Source: Lacticigenium naphthae DSM 19658 | Lineage (GTDB): Bacteria > Bacillota > Bacilli > Lactobacillales > Carnobacteriaceae_A | Direction of reading: 5' to 3' | Length of the DNA stretch: 64,000 nucleotides | Assembly (NCBI RefSeq): GCF_000425865.1 | Contig: NZ_AUEG01000002.1 | Location: 124,001-188,000 of the forward strand | Shown: piece by piece, positions 46,421 to 55,136 of the stretch | Numbering within the stretch: the first letter of the stretch is position 1 | How the letters are laid out: each line of letters begins with the position of its first letter | The notes under the pieces: model-generated | The model's input: only the letters and a program-made list of their open reading frames with translations | The model's database searches: none | Told to the model about the DNA's origin: nothing | Program-made: the position numbers and the translations under genes

Positions 46421-46500
46421 TGTCCACATTCAATCGGTTGCGGACACTTACTTCTGATTCTATTGTTAAGTGTTCACATTTACATCATTTCTGGACACTT
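46421..46500. mobile_element. Solitary IS21-like transposon end with two tandem repeats
   Basis: Two 30-bp direct repeats (46421-46450 and 46471-46500) of the form TGTNCACATT-N12-GGACACTT are separated by 20 bp. Repeated internal binding sites with TGT...GGACACTT ends are typical of IS21-family ends. No istA or istB gene remains, so this is a remnant. Confidence 0.45.
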
Positions 46501-46552
46501 GGATGAGATACTTATTCTCACTATCGCTATCATAGCTTTTCGCCATGCAAAG

Positions 46553-46585
46553 AAGGCTCAGCGGATAGCTGAGCCTTTCATTCTA
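46553..46585 (-). terminator. Terminator of the trehalose operon
   Basis: AAGGCTCAGC and GCTGAGCCTT pair around a 5-nt loop (46553-46577). The T-run on the minus strand is interrupted (CTTCTTTG), so efficiency may be modest. Confidence 0.6.
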
Positions 46586-46592
46586 GTTTAGT

Positions 46593-48245
46593 TTATTTTT
46601 TCTTCACGAACGCAATCGTTTCATATGGTTGCAATTCCAATGATTTTTCGAGATTTCTTTCTGGATGATTTCCTATCAAGTGAGAAGCTCCTTGCAACCA
46701 TTCTTCTGGAACTTCAAACAACGCAATTTTTCCATAAAAGTTATTCACCACCAGCACTTCGTGTCTCTCATCTTCACGCAGATAAGCGTAAATACTCGCA
46801 TGATCTAATTGAATGGCGCGATACGTCCCTCTGGAAATTACGGCGTATTCTTTACGGAGCTGAATCAACTGCTTATAGTAGTCTCGGATCTCGTTGGAAA
46901 GTTTGCCGCTTTTCACGTTGATCGTCCGGTAATTCTCCGGAACTTTCAACCAGGGTTCACCAGTTGTAAATCCTGCATGTTCACTCTCGGCCCATTGCAT
47001 AGGTGTCCGACTATTGTCACGTGATTTTTCCCGGATCACTTCCAATATTTCTTTTTCATCCCACCCATTTTCTTTCAATTCCCTATAGGCATTTTTTGTT
47101 TCAATATCCACATAGTCGCTAATGTTTTCATAATTCGGATTGGTCATGCCGATTTCTTCTCCTTGATAAATATACGGCGTTCCCCTTAACAAATGGATCG
47201 TTTGAGCCAGCATAGTAGCCGTTTCAAAAGGATAATTCTTTGGATCGCCAAAGCGACTGTTCGACCGTGGTTGGTCGTGATTGTTCCAGAAGAGTGCGTT
47301 CCATCCATTCCCGTCTGACATTCCTGCTTGCCATTCATCTAATATCTTTTTCAATTCCTGGAAATCAAACGGCATAATCGTCCATTTCTCCCCATCTTTA
47401 TAGTCGACTTTTAAGTGATGAAAACTGAAGATCATGGATAATTCATTTTGCTCCGGATTAGAATACTTGATCCCGTTTTCAACTGTAGTCGAACTCATCT
47501 CCCCTACAGTAATGATGTCATCGTACTGCCCGTATGTTTTTTCATTTAATTCTCTGATAAACTCATGTGCAATAGGGCGATCTGTATACAAATACTTCCC
47601 GACACCATCCGTGGCATCGATCAACTCTTCATCTTTCCCGATCAAATTGATCACATCGAAACGGAATCCTTTTACGCCTTTTTCCAGCCAGAACTTTACG
47701 ACTTTGACCATTTCTTCTCTCACTTCAGGATTGCGCCAGTTCAAGTCTGCTTGAGTTTCATCAAATAAATGCAAATAATACTTGCCCGTATCTGCAAAAG
47801 GAGCCCACGCAGGCCCGCCAAATTTTGAGACCCAGTTAGTTGGATAGCTTCCATCTTCTTTCGGTTCTCTTAAAATGTAATAATCCTGATACTTTTTCTC
47901 ACCTGCTAACGCCTTCTGGAACCATTCATGAGCCGTAGACGTATGATTCAATACCATATCCAACATCAAATCCATGCCCCGTTTTTTCGCTTCTGCTAGT
48001 AGGTCATCAAAGTCTTCCATCGTTCCAAACATCGGATCGACCGAACAATAATCTGCCACATCGTATCCATTGTCATTTTGCGGAGACTGATAAAAAGGAT
48101 TCAGCCAAATCATGTCGACCCCTAAATCAGCTAAATAAGGCAACTTTTCACGCACCCCGTTTAGATCCCCCATCCCATTTCCAGTTGTATCCTTGAAAGA
48201 TTTCGGATAAGCCTGATAAATAACTTTATCGTGAAATTTTTCCAC
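46593..48245 (-). CDS. treA: Trehalose-6-phosphate hydrolase (GH13)
   Basis: This 550-residue GH13 enzyme begins MEKFHDKVIYQAYPKSFKDT. It has the conserved DMVLNHTS, GFRFDVINLIGK (nucleophile Asp), ITVGEMSST (acid/base Glu) and NHDQPRSNSRFGD. Its position after the trehalose PTS gene makes trehalose-6-phosphate hydrolase more likely than oligo-1,6-glucosidase. The product is glucose plus glucose-6-phosphate. The start is a GTG with GGGTG upstream. Confidence 0.9.
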   Translation of the reverse strand: MEKFHDKVIYQAYPKSFKDTTGNGMGDLNGVREKLPYLADLGVDMIWLNPFYQSPQNDNGYDVADYCSVDPMFGTMEDFDDLLAEAKKRGMDLMLDMVLNHTSTAHEWFQKALAGEKKYQDYYILREPKEDGSYPTNWVSKFGGPAWAPFADTGKYYLHLFDETQADLNWRNPEVREEMVKVVKFWLEKGVKGFRFDVINLIGKDEELIDATDGVGKYLYTDRPIAHEFIRELNEKTYGQYDDIITVGEMSSTTVENGIKYSNPEQNELSMIFSFHHLKVDYKDGEKWTIMPFDFQELKKILDEWQAGMSDGNGWNALFWNNHDQPRSNSRFGDPKNYPFETATMLAQTIHLLRGTPYIYQGEEIGMTNPNYENISDYVDIETKNAYRELKENGWDEKEILEVIREKSRDNSRTPMQWAESEHAGFTTGEPWLKVPENYRTINVKSGKLSNEIRDYYKQLIQLRKEYAVISRGTYRAIQLDHASIYAYLREDERHEVLVVNNFYGKIALFEVPEEWLQGASHLIGNHPERNLEKSLELQPYETIAFVKKK

Positions 48246-48268
48246 CTTCTACACCCTTTCTTTTATTG

Positions 48269-48310
48269 AATAAAGAAAGACCGAGACCTGTAAAGTGTCT
48301 CAGCCTCTCA
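48269..48310 (-). terminator. Possible intercistronic hairpin between treP and treA
   Basis: On the minus strand GAGAC-N11-GTCTC is followed by GGTCTTTCTTTATT. It could reduce treA expression relative to treP; the stem is short. Confidence 0.35.
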
Positions 48311-48329
48311 CAATGGTTGACGGAACTGA

Positions 48330-49784
48330 TTAGCTTCCCAATTTTGGAATAGGAAGGTTATCATTTTTATATTCAGTTAAAATTCCGCGTTTTTCAAATA
48401 CTACTGTTAGTGTAAATGGTACAACAATAGCCACTAACATTGCAATGGAGAACATCAACCAACTTCCGTCTTGAATAGACAAAATTCCGGGCAACCCTCC
48501 GACGCCAATCGAGTTGGCTGTGATGTTAAATGTTGTGGAAATCAATCCTGCAATAGCCGACCCAGTCATTGCTGCTACGAATGGGTAAACATATTTGATG
48601 TTGATCCCAAACATTGCAGGTTCCGTAACGCCCAAGTAACAAGAAATGGCTGCAGGGATAGAAATTTGTTCTTCTTTTTTATTCCCGCGGTGGAGATAAA
48701 TGATTGCGAGTACGGCAGAACCTTGAGCGATATTAGATAAAGCAATCATTGGCCACAAGTTTGTTCCACCAAAGTCAGCGATCAATTGTAAGTCGATTGC
48801 GTTTGACATGTGGTGCAGACCAGTAATAACCAGAGGTGCATACAAGCCACCAAAAATGAATCCGAACAACCAACTAAATGATCCAGTTAATCCAGCATAA
48901 ACGACAGTGGAGATCCATGAACCGATTATCCAGCCAATCGGACCTAAAATCAGGTGGGCAGCTAGAACAGCCGGTACCAAAGCGAATAATGGAACAAAAA
49001 TCATTGAAATCGCTTCAGGGATCACTTTTCTCAGCCAGATTTCTAAGTAAACAAGTAAGAAACCAGCTAACATTGCAGGAATGACCTGTGCTTGGTAACC
49101 AATCATTTGTAATTGTGCAAAACCAAAGTCCCACACTGGAATATCAGCAGCAGCAGTACCTGGAGCAGCGTACGCATTTAATAGTTGTGGAGAAACCAAT
49201 GTGATCCCTAATACTATCCCAAGGATCTGAGTGGTCCCCATTTTCTTTGTAATACTCCAAACAATTCCTACAGGCAAGAAATGGAAAATAGCTTCACCGG
49301 GTAACCATAAAAATGCATTTACACCTGACCAGAATTGTGATGATTCAACGATCGTTCCACCTAAAGAGTCAAATTGGACCGCTTCTAAAACGTTCCGGAA
49401 CCCTAAAATCAGCCCCCCAACAACAATGGCTGGGATCAATGGTGTGAAAATTTCAGCTAAGGTGGCCATGAGACGCTGGATCCAGTTCATGTTTTTTTTC
49501 CCAGCGGATTTCACATCGTCTTTTGAACCCCCTTCAATTCCAGAAAGTGCAGTAAATTCATTAAAGAACTCAGCAACTTTGTTCCCTACTATGACTTGAA
49601 ATTGACCCGCTTGTGTAAATGTTCCTTTAACAGACGGAATATCTTCTATCGCATCCTTATCTGCTTTACTTGGATCATTCAGCACAAAACGCATGCGTGT
49701 AGCACAGTGAGTGACAGCAGAAACGTTTTCTTTTCCGCCAACGGCTTTTAACAGAGCCTGAGCATCTTGCTTAAAATCAGCCAT
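48330..49784 (-). CDS. treP: Trehalose-specific PTS transporter subunit IIBC
   Basis: This 484-residue protein has an N-terminal IIB domain (MADFKQDAQALLKAVGGKEN, phosphorylated cysteine in AVTHCATRMRF at about C32) and a C-terminal IIC domain with about 8-10 helices and GLHHMSNAIDLQLIADFGG. No IIA domain is attached, so IIA-Glc from another gene is needed. The ATG at 49784 is chosen because AAAGGAGG lies just upstream. A TreR-type palindrome precedes it. Confidence 0.93.
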   Translation of the reverse strand: MADFKQDAQALLKAVGGKENVSAVTHCATRMRFVLNDPSKADKDAIEDIPSVKGTFTQAGQFQVIVGNKVAEFFNEFTALSGIEGGSKDDVKSAGKKNMNWIQRLMATLAEIFTPLIPAIVVGGLILGFRNVLEAVQFDSLGGTIVESSQFWSGVNAFLWLPGEAIFHFLPVGIVWSITKKMGTTQILGIVLGITLVSPQLLNAYAAPGTAAADIPVWDFGFAQLQMIGYQAQVIPAMLAGFLLVYLEIWLRKVIPEAISMIFVPLFALVPAVLAAHLILGPIGWIIGSWISTVVYAGLTGSFSWLFGFIFGGLYAPLVITGLHHMSNAIDLQLIADFGGTNLWPMIALSNIAQGSAVLAIIYLHRGNKKEEQISIPAAISCYLGVTEPAMFGINIKYVYPFVAAMTGSAIAGLISTTFNITANSIGVGGLPGILSIQDGSWLMFSIAMLVAIVVPFTLTVVFEKRGILTEYKNDNLPIPKLGS

Positions 49785-49802
49785 ACTTTTTCCTCCTTTT
49801 TT

Positions 49803-49840
49803 AACTTGTATATACAAGTTATGTACAAGTTAACTGTACA
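49803..49840. promoter_or_regulatory. TreR-type operators upstream of treP
   Basis: AACTTGTATATACAAGTT (49803-49820) is a perfect 18-bp palindrome of the type known for TreR in Firmicutes. A second, degenerate palindrome TGTACA-AGTTAAC-TGTACA (49822-49840) follows. Both lie just upstream of the ribosome site, in the promoter region. Confidence 0.75.
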
Positions 49841-49855
49841 CCTTCTTAAAAAAAA

Positions 49856-49869
49856 TGCAAGCGTTTTAT
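49856..49869. promoter_or_regulatory. Candidate CcpA cre site of the trehalose operon
   Basis: TGCAAGCGTTTTAT matches the cre pattern TGNAANCGNTNNCA except near the 3' end. Its place upstream of the TreR-type sites fits glucose repression of a sugar PTS operon. Confidence 0.5.
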
Positions 49870-49908
49870 ACTCAGGTATTTCCATCTCTTTGTTTCCACT
49901 ATTTTCAC

Positions 49909-51186
49909 TTATTTCAAAAATTCGCTCCGCATATCGCCCACTAAATAAAGAGAGCCGAATACCATACACACTTCATCTTTTGGGATCTGTGTACGGATGT
50001 ATTGTGCTCCTTCTGCCGGTGTTTTGAAAAAGCGGCTCTTTATTCCCTCTTTTTCTACCAACCGTTCCACCGCCTCAGCATCAAAAGCTCGCTCTGATTT
50101 CGGCGCCAAAAAGAGCAAACTTTTTGCTTTTCCTTCCATCAATGCAATCATTTTTTCATATTCCTTGTCTTCCATTGTCCCAATAAGAAAATGAAGCACC
50201 TGATCAGGAAAGAGCACATCTGCATTTTCTCTCAACATTTCAACACCTTGTAAGTTATGTGCCCCATCCAATAAAACCAGCGGCTCCTCACAAACTTTCT
50301 CTAACCGTCCCGGCCAAAAAGCAGTAGCCAATCCCTCCCGGATAGAATCGATCGTCACCGGCCACCCTTTATCTTGCAATACCCACATAGCTTCGAGAGC
50401 CGTCACCGCATTATATACCTGATGTATTCCTAGCATCTGTATAGCCCATTCGTCCGTTCCTTTATACGTAAATCGCTGCCCGTCTATAGAAGAAGAAAGA
50501 ATGGTCAATTGAGCGGGATCGACAGGGATCCATTTTGTCTCTTTCTCCCATGCTATTTCTTCAACAATGGTTTGAATACTTTTTGAAAAAGGATAGGTGA
50601 CGATTGTGCCTGACTTTTTGATGATACCTGCCTTCTCCTTGGCGATTTCTTCAATAGTGTTGCCTAAAACCTTCATATGATCCATACCAATAGAGGTGAT
50701 CACAGAAACTTCTGATTGAGTGATCACATTTGTAGCATCCAATCTTCCCCCGACACCCGTTTCTAAAATAACGATGTCTACTTCCTTTTCTTTGAAATAT
50801 AAGAAGGCTACAGCGGTTAAAATCTCAAAAGCATACAACTTTTCTCCCAACTCTTCTTCGACTTGGCCTACATATGGTTCAACCAATTGCGTAGTTTGAA
50901 TAAATTCTTCATCTGTGATCTCAGCACCATTGATCTGTAACCGTTCGTTGATTCTTTGCAGATGAGGAGAAGTAAATAAACCTGTGTTCAATCCACTTTT
51001 CTTCAAGATAGAGTCTACAAAGGCTGCAGTCGATCCCTTCCCATTTGTTCCAGCTAAATGAATAAATTTGAGCTCTTTTTGAGGATCTCCTATTTTCTCC
51101 ATCAATAGTCTCATCCGATTTAGATTTTCTTTTCGTCCGTTTCCCCTATTCGTGTTGATCAATGAAATAACTTCCTGCATATCCAA
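49909..51186 (-). CDS. folC: Folylpolyglutamate synthase/dihydrofolate synthase
   Basis: This 425-residue Mur-ligase-type enzyme has GTNGKGSTAAFVDSILKKSG (P-loop, about 46-65), TSPHLQRINERLQING and VILETGVGGRLDATNVI. It adds glutamate residues to folates and may also act as dihydrofolate synthase, with ATP. Length is normal. It is monocistronic here and divergent from the pilus operon. Confidence 0.93.
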   Translation of the reverse strand: MDMQEVISLINTNRGNGRKENLNRMRLLMEKIGDPQKELKFIHLAGTNGKGSTAAFVDSILKKSGLNTGLFTSPHLQRINERLQINGAEITDEEFIQTTQLVEPYVGQVEEELGEKLYAFEILTAVAFLYFKEKEVDIVILETGVGGRLDATNVITQSEVSVITSIGMDHMKVLGNTIEEIAKEKAGIIKKSGTIVTYPFSKSIQTIVEEIAWEKETKWIPVDPAQLTILSSSIDGQRFTYKGTDEWAIQMLGIHQVYNAVTALEAMWVLQDKGWPVTIDSIREGLATAFWPGRLEKVCEEPLVLLDGAHNLQGVEMLRENADVLFPDQVLHFLIGTMEDKEYEKMIALMEGKAKSLLFLAPKSERAFDAEAVERLVEKEGIKSRFFKTPAEGAQYIRTQIPKDEVCMVFGSLYLVGDMRSEFLK

Positions 51187-51293
51187 CTAAAACACTCCTT
51201 CAAATTTGATCGTATCTCCACTATACCGTATATTATTTTTAATTTTCCTATAAAAGCTTTTTCCTTTTGAAATATAATTTCTGAGTGTTTTTG

Positions 51294-51322
51294 TTGAATT
51301 TTATAAAAGTCTATTCTATACT
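51294..51322 (+). promoter_or_regulatory. Predicted promoter of the pilus operon
   Basis: TTGAAT (51294-51299) and TATACT (51317-51322) are separated by 17 bp. It would produce a leader of about 310 nt before the adhesin gene. Confidence 0.65.
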
Positions 51323-51550
51323 TATACTATCAAAGGTGGAAGCGTTACCAATAGTCGCTGGGTTCTTTTCCTCTATACCCATCTCATCTAAAAAGCGACG
51401 AACTTTTCACCGCTATTTTCATCTCGTTTGATACTCCCGCATTATTTTCCCTACTCACTTTTCATCTTGTTTACCCACGTTTTTTTGTCATACCCTGCTT
51501 TGTTACTCTTCTTCTCATTTCTTCCTACTTAATTTCCAAAAAAACCTATA

Positions 51551-51616
51551 AGGAGGTGGCGTCTCTGAAAAAACCTATTGCCCACACTAAGATCACACAC
51601 TCATTGTCTTTATAGT
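51551..51616 (+). other. Long pilus leader with possible 16-codon leader peptide
   Basis: AAGGAGGTG (51551-51559) is followed by CTG (51567) and the short frame KKPIAHTKITHSLSL then TAG (51612-51614). A perfect ribosome site without an ATG/GTG/TTG start is unusual; CTG initiation is uncertain. The rest of 51323-51635 shows no other gene. It could be a translated leader or simply a fortuitous match. Confidence 0.3.
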
Positions 51617-51635
51617 TAATGGAGGTGTATAGGAT

Positions 51636-54600
51636 GTGAAAACACAAAAAAAGCCAGTGCTTACTCATTTTATCACGCTTCTTTTCCTTCTGTTTCAATT
51701 CATTCAATTTATCCCACTGGGTTTAGTTTCCTCTATCACAGCTTCAGCTCAAGCCGCTAATACAACTACTCTGTTTTCAGATGGTTCCGGTTCGAGTAAT
51801 GCAACATGGAGCGCGAGTGCAGATGGAAAACAAATCAATTGGTCTGTTACTGTGAATCAGAATGAAACAGAAAAAGAAGCCTCTCCTTCAGTTGAAATTA
51901 GTATTCCTTCAAATGTCGGAGAACCTAAAATTGTAAGTGCATCTTTAAATGGCACAAATTTAAGTGGTGTAACCTTCTCATCAGTCAATGGACGCTACGT
52001 ATTTAATCCTCAAACATACTCGACCACAGCACAAAAACTTCAAGTTGAATTTATCACTCCAGTAAGTGATAGTTCCTCCACCACTCTCGCTTTTTCCTTA
52101 GGTAGTAACATTAAACTACAAGAAAGCCCTTCTCCGTCTTCGTTAAAAGCTATTTCTGTTCACAATCTATTTGCACAATTAGAAGCTGAACGTTTAGTTG
52201 CTGAAGAAGCCGCTGCCGAAAAAGTTGCGCAAGAAGAGGCTGAACGTGTAGCCGCTGAAGAAGCTGCTGCTGAAATAGCTGCACAAGAAGAGGCTGAACG
52301 TGTAGCCGCTGAAGAAGCTGCTGCTAAAATAGCTGCACAAGAAGAGGCTGAACGTGTAGCTGCTGAAGAAGCCACTGTGCAAGAAGAAATTATTGAGGAA
52401 AAAGTAGAAGAACCAATCACTGAAGAGGATATTTCAGAAGATCTTTCATCTGAAGAACCTGTTCAACCAACAGATGGAGAAGACGCTATCGAAGAGATTT
52501 TACCTGAATCAGAAAACAAAGAAGAGCCTGTTTCAGAAGATGTACAAGCTCCTTTAGTAGATGAAACGGAAGAGAATTCCCAAGCAGTTACTCCTAATGT
52601 AAAAGAAGAAATGACTGACTTCCAAACAATTGAAAAAGCTGCTGTTACTGCTGAACCATCTGATATTTCAATACTATCTGGTGGCAGTTATACGATCGAT
52701 TTCTCTGCATATGATCCTGATTACTATGATTTTAAACTCCCATTAAATTACCCAACGCCCCCTTCTGGACGTGCTGAAGATCCTATGCCTGGTGCAAATA
52801 GTGCGCATACTGTGGAATCATTGCAACCTCGTAACTTAGCATTGGGTCAAATCGTTCCCTTTGAAGCTGAAATCACAGTAAGTGGAACGACCTCACCTGA
52901 GGATGGCACCATTATCTTTACTGCCGGATGGGATACAGTCACTACAAATGGATCCGATTTTGGTTTTGATCCAGACTACAAAGTATTTGCTGCCTTCGTT
53001 GATACGCTGTCTCCATATTCAATCGATCCCGACGGTAATGCTACCGTTGCCATCGTTGGAAACGAAGTCGTTGGAACGGAAATTCAAGGAACGTTTGAAG
53101 TATCCGGACTCAATGATGGAGATACTATTATCGTAGAGATGTGGGTAGTTCTCAAAGATTCATTGCCGGATAAAGTTGGAAACACTGTACAAACACGCTT
53201 GATCAGCGGAGAAACCAGTACAGGAGATACCGTCAATACAGGTAATCAAACCGTTCCGTTAAATCAATCCGGACAATTCACATCTGTAGAAGCGGATGTA
53301 AGCATTATTAAATCAGATGAACCAGATCCATTGTATTCAACTGAAACACTAACTTATACGATCACAGTAACAAATAATTCTACGGATACAGTTGCTAATG
53401 GAATTGTCGTTGAGGACACACTTGATCCTTTCGTTACTTTTGTCAGTGCGAGTGATTCTGGAGCGCATATGACCAGTGATCCTGATGGTAGTGGAGGTGT
53501 GGTTACTTGGCCGGCATTTGCTTTAGAACCGGGCGGATCGAGAGACTTTACATTGACCGTAACAGTTGATGAAGATGCTCCGACTGAAACATTCTTAGGG
53601 ACAACTTCTGACGACCGTGGTTCCGCTTCGGATATACGTTTGGCTACTGCAGACTTATCGAACGTTGTGATCATTGCTTCACTGATCACCAGTGACCCAA
53701 ATCTTGCGAATAATATGTGGCAAGAACCAACCAACGTGCTTCCTCGGATGTCTGTCGAAGCTAGAAAAATTTGGGTGGGTGGCCCAGAAGAAAGCCACCG
53801 TGCTGTTACACTAACACTTAGCCGTACGACAGATGATATAAACTATGAGATCGTCACGGTCACCCCAACCATTACAGATGAAGATGAGACAAATCATAGT
53901 TTCGATTATCTCTGGAGTGGTCTACCTCAATATGATTCACAAGGAAATGAATATTCATATAAAGTCACCGAAGTCGAAACGATTGAAAATTATAAATCCA
54001 CAATTGTTTATGACACTGAAAATGATATCTGGCTAGTCACAAACACCTATGAAAGTCCAAAAGAACCCGTGAATGCTACCAAAACATGGATCAATGGACC
54101 AGAAGATAAACCAACGATCTACTTCCAACTCTATCGTCAAATCGGTGAGGGAACCCCCGAAGCCGTGGGCCAACCTGTTTTAGTAGACGATGTACAAAAT
54201 ACAGGGACCTACTCTATCCCAGTTTATATGGGTGAACATGACGTTTACGATACTAATGGTGTCGCTTACACCTATTATGTAGAGGAATCACCTGATTTGG
54301 ATGATTATATCACTACGGAAAATGGCTTACTGGTTACAAATGAATACACCATCCCTCAAATGTCGATCGCTGGAACAAAATCTTGGTTCAATGACACACA
54401 AGCCCATCGCCCCGACTCTTTGACTGTCACTCTCTACCGCATGATTGCTGGAGGAACTATAGAAGAAGTTACTTCCACAACAACAACTGCGAATGAAAAC
54501 TGGGCTTACGATTTTGGAGAACAAGATGCCACAGATATCAACGGAATAGCTTATAACTACTCTATTACTGAAAGCGTCCCTACAAATTACATTGAGGACT

Positions 54601-55112
54601 ACGCAGAAGCCTACTATATAGAATCTGAGTTGCAACTTGATGTATCCAATACACTTGTAATGGGCGATCTCTTCATCTTGAAAACAGACATGCTTGGTAA
54701 TCCAATAGTGAACAACCCATCCGAATTCAAGCTCACCCGTATTCTCCCCGAAGTTCTAGAAGAGAATCAATTCACACTCACACAATCCACCAATTCATCC
54801 GGTCACTTGATTTTTGAAGACTTATTAGCAGGAACTTATCTCCTAGAAGAATTAACAGCTCCTAGTGGATTCAACTTACTTGAAGAAGATTTAACTATTG
54901 TTATAGAAAAAGGTGAAAATGGAGAAACAATTGTTCGAATGGACGAAACGATTATTACAGAAGAAAATCCATTACTCATCAAAAACAAACCTACACAAAC
55001 TTTGCCTTCTACAGGAAGCATGGGCACAACCCTCTTCACCGTTTTAGGTATCGCGTTGATGGGTGGGACATTATACGGTCTCAGAAAGAAAAATAGAAAA
55101 ACAAACCAATAA
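51636..55112 (+). CDS. Large LPXTG-anchored adhesin (pilus tip-like)
   Basis: This 1158-residue surface protein has a signal peptide (FITLLFLLFQFIQFIPLGLV, cleavage near residue 40) and a beta-rich adhesive N-terminal region. Three 18-residue Ala/Glu repeats (about 184-240) and an acidic Glu-rich stretch follow, then a DUF11 domain (about 552-700, TLTYTITVTNNSTDTV), several Cna-B repeats (from about 705, 810, 907 and 1008), and the sorting signal LPSTG with a membrane helix and RKKNRKTNQ tail. It should be attached to peptidoglycan or a pilus by sortase. The GTG start follows GGAGGTG. Confidence 0.9.
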   Translation: MKTQKKPVLTHFITLLFLLFQFIQFIPLGLVSSITASAQAANTTTLFSDGSGSSNATWSASADGKQINWSVTVNQNETEKEASPSVEISIPSNVGEPKIVSASLNGTNLSGVTFSSVNGRYVFNPQTYSTTAQKLQVEFITPVSDSSSTTLAFSLGSNIKLQESPSPSSLKAISVHNLFAQLEAERLVAEEAAAEKVAQEEAERVAAEEAAAEIAAQEEAERVAAEEAAAKIAAQEEAERVAAEEATVQEEIIEEKVEEPITEEDISEDLSSEEPVQPTDGEDAIEEILPESENKEEPVSEDVQAPLVDETEENSQAVTPNVKEEMTDFQTIEKAAVTAEPSDISILSGGSYTIDFSAYDPDYYDFKLPLNYPTPPSGRAEDPMPGANSAHTVESLQPRNLALGQIVPFEAEITVSGTTSPEDGTIIFTAGWDTVTTNGSDFGFDPDYKVFAAFVDTLSPYSIDPDGNATVAIVGNEVVGTEIQGTFEVSGLNDGDTIIVEMWVVLKDSLPDKVGNTVQTRLISGETSTGDTVNTGNQTVPLNQSGQFTSVEADVSIIKSDEPDPLYSTETLTYTITVTNNSTDTVANGIVVEDTLDPFVTFVSASDSGAHMTSDPDGSGGVVTWPAFALEPGGSRDFTLTVTVDEDAPTETFLGTTSDDRGSASDIRLATADLSNVVIIASLITSDPNLANNMWQEPTNVLPRMSVEARKIWVGGPEESHRAVTLTLSRTTDDINYEIVTVTPTITDEDETNHSFDYLWSGLPQYDSQGNEYSYKVTEVETIENYKSTIVYDTENDIWLVTNTYESPKEPVNATKTWINGPEDKPTIYFQLYRQIGEGTPEAVGQPVLVDDVQNTGTYSIPVYMGEHDVYDTNGVAYTYYVEESPDLDDYITTENGLLVTNEYTIPQMSIAGTKSWFNDTQAHRPDSLTVTLYRMIAGGTIEEVTSTTTTANENWAYDFGEQDATDINGIAYNYSITESVPTNYIEDYAEAYYIESELQLDVSNTLVMGDLFILKTDMLGNPIVNNPSEFKLTRILPEVLEENQFTLTQSTNSSGHLIFEDLLAGTYLLEELTAPSGFNLLEEDLTIVIEKGENGETIVRMDETIITEENPLLIKNKPTQTLPSTGSMGTTLFTVLGIALMGGTLYGLRKKNRKTNQ
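52185..52388 (+). repeat. 54-bp tandem repeats within the adhesin gene
   Basis: Three complete 54-bp units begin at 52185, 52239 and 52293, and a partial fourth starts at 52347. Units 2 and 3 are almost identical. Each encodes AERVAAEEAAAEIAAQEE or a variant, predicted to be alpha-helical. Copy number could vary by slippage or recombination. Confidence 0.9.
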
Positions 55113-55136
55113 AAAAGTAAAGGAGAGTTGAAGACA

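Noticed and set aside
52160-52420. Ser/Ala-rich minus-strand open frames opposite the adhesin repeats
   Set aside because: They are shadows of the Glu/Ala-rich repeats on the coding strand and lack starts with ribosome sites.
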